The notes under the pieces: model-generated
The model's input: the letters and a program-made list of their open reading frames with translations, nothing else
What the model was told of the DNA's origin: nothing
Database searches by the model: none
Program-made: the position numbers and the translations under genes
Part shown: one piece after another, positions 4,239 to 5,344 of the stretch
Numbering within the stretch: the stretch's first letter is position 1
Layout of the letters: every line of letters starts with the position of its first letter
Assembly (NCBI GenBank): GCA_903954205.1
Contig: CAJBMR010000454.1
Coordinates: 1-5,344, forward strand
Length of the DNA: 5,344 nt
Origin: an uncultured bacterium
GTDB lineage: Bacteria > Actinomycetota > Actinomycetes > S36-B12
Direction: 5' to 3'

Positions 4239-5344
4239 ATGGCGCGACTGGCGCAGACCGAAGGACTCACGGACGTCCAGGTCGAGATCCTCAAGGCAGT
4301 CCGAGAGTACGTCGACAACGAGATCCTGCCCTACGCGACGCACCTGGAGCACAAGGACGAGTACCCGACCGACATCGTTGAGGGCTTGAAGGAGCTCGGC
4401 GTCTTCGGCCTGATGATTCCCGAGGAGTACGGCGGCCTGGGGGAGTCGCTGCTCACCTACGCCCTCGTGGTCGAAGAGATCGCCCGTGGCTGGATGAGCG
4501 TCTCCGGAGTCATCAACACGCACTTCATCGTCGCCTGGATGGTCATGCATCACGGCACCGAGGAGCAGAAGGCCCATTACCTCCCGCGCATGGCGACCGG
4601 TGAGGTGCGCGGCGCCTTCTCGATGAGCGAGCCCGGCTGCGGATCCGATGTCGCTGCCATCCAGTCCCGTGCCGTGCGCGAAGGCGACGACTTCGTGCTC
4701 AACGGGCAAAAGATGTGGCTCACCAACGGTGGGAGCTCCACCCTGGTCGCCGTGCTCGTGCGCACCGATGGCGAGGCACCCGAGGGCGCCTCGGTCTACA
4801 AGCGCATGACGACCTTCCTCATCGAGAAGCCCTCGGGGTTTGGCGAGGTGCGCCCGGGTCTCACGATCCCCGGCAAGATCGAGAAGATGGGCTACAAGGG
4901 CGTCGACACGACCGAGCTCATCATGGATGATCTGCGCCTCCCCGCATCGACCATCCTCGGTGGGGATCCTGGCCGCGGCTTCTATCAGATGATGGACGGG
5001 GTCGAGGTGGGCCGCGTCAACGTCGCGGCCCGCGCCTGCGGACTGGCTCGTCGCGCCTTCGAGCTGGGCGTCGACTACGCGCAGCAGCGCGTGACCTTCG
5101 GCAAGCCCATCGCGGAGCACCAGGCAGTGGCCTTCCGTCTCGCCGACATGGGGACCAAGGTCGAGGCCGCCCACCAGATGATGGTCATGGCCGCGCGCAA
5201 GAAGGACTCGGGTGAGCGCAATGACCTGGAGTCCGGCATGGCCAAGCTCATCGCCAGTGAGTACTGCAAGGAGGTCGTCGAGGATTCCTTCCGCATCCAC
5301 GGCGGCTATGGCTATTCCAAGGAGTACGAGATCGAGCGCCTCTA
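4239..5344 (+). CDS. acyl-CoA dehydrogenase, possible methylsuccinyl-CoA dehydrogenase (partial, C-terminus off right edge)
   Basis: The 368 visible residues are nearly all of a usual 380-400-residue FAD acyl-CoA dehydrogenase, which oxidises a CoA thioester at C2-C3 and passes electrons to ETF. The N-terminal helical domain (1-122) includes LGVFGLMIPEEYGGLG (53-68). The beta domain (125-235) carries the flavin motif AFSMSEPGCGSD (126-137) and MWLTNGG (159-165). The C-terminal domain has RVTFGKPIAEHQAV (284-297) and IHGGYGYSKEYEIERL at the edge. The position equivalent to the catalytic Glu of isovaleryl-CoA dehydrogenase appears to be Gly258 (GVEVGR), so the base should be the Glu of a downstream EGT motif outside the window. 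The sequence, especially MMDGVEVGRVNVAARACG, resembles from memory the dehydrogenase of actinobacterial ccr/meaA/lyase clusters. The lyase gene upstream agrees with this. Family is secure; substrate is inference. Confidence 0.93.
   Translation, partial: MARLAQTEGLTDVQVEILKAVREYVDNEILPYATHLEHKDEYPTDIVEGLKELGVFGLMIPEEYGGLGESLLTYALVVEEIARGWMSVSGVINTHFIVAWMVMHHGTEEQKAHYLPRMATGEVRGAFSMSEPGCGSDVAAIQSRAVREGDDFVLNGQKMWLTNGGSSTLVAVLVRTDGEAPEGASVYKRMTTFLIEKPSGFGEVRPGLTIPGKIEKMGYKGVDTTELIMDDLRLPASTILGGDPGRGFYQMMDGVEVGRVNVAARACGLARRAFELGVDYAQQRVTFGKPIAEHQAVAFRLADMGTKVEAAHQMMVMAARKKDSGERNDLESGMAKLIASEYCKEVVEDSFRIHGGYGYSKEYEIERL

Noticed and set aside
4203..5300. A 365-codon open frame antisense to the acyl-CoA dehydrogenase
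   Set aside because: Its composition (His-, Asp-, Leu- and Gly-rich) is that of a complementary-frame shadow, and the opposite strand encodes a clear dehydrogenase with all motifs.
1..5344. Mobile element, defence island, CRISPR or RNA gene
   Set aside because: No transposase, integrase, terminal repeats, spaced repeats or tRNA/rRNA-like sequence was seen. All genes share similar GC-rich codon use and are metabolic or housekeeping types.

Overview
The window comes from a high-GC actinobacterium. The DNA is GC-rich throughout, codon third positions are mostly G or C, genes are tightly packed, and several starts look leaderless behind TANNNT-type -10 boxes. The genus cannot be fixed from the sequence alone. 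There are no tRNA or rRNA genes, insertion sequences, CRISPR arrays or obvious signs of recent transfer. No stretch over 300 bases lacks a gene.

The layout is two gene groups diverging from a 54-bp intergenic region at 2462-2515. Leftward (minus strand) runs a three-gene operon. It starts with a soluble PRC-barrel/MgtE-N/CBS protein (2461 down to 1211), often mislabelled a magnesium transporter. A two-TM DUF1003 membrane protein follows (1214-678), then a P-loop Mrp/ApbC-type iron-sulfur carrier (681 down to the left edge, partial). Both junctions are 4-base start/stop overlaps (GTGA and ATGA), so the three are very probably co-translated.

Rightward (plus strand) come a CitE/HpcH-type CoA-ester lyase (2516-3511), a small membrane-anchored J-domain protein (3555-4196) and an acyl-CoA dehydrogenase (4239 to the right edge, partial, lacking only its C-terminal tail). 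The lyase and dehydrogenase resemble the beta-methylmalyl-CoA/malyl-CoA lyase and methylsuccinyl-CoA dehydrogenase of the actinobacterial ethylmalonyl-CoA (acetyl-CoA assimilation) gene set. That assignment rests on recalled family resemblance and gene pairing, and no other pathway gene is visible here.

The points most worth a second look are: the channel-less MgtE-like sensor coupled to a DUF1003 membrane protein and an Fe-S carrier; the J-domain membrane protein between two CoA-metabolism genes; a repeated TANNNT-N6-ATG leaderless start arrangement; and a 16/19-base direct repeat over the putative promoters of the J-domain and dehydrogenase genes. I found nothing that amounts to a clearly new defence or mobile system.
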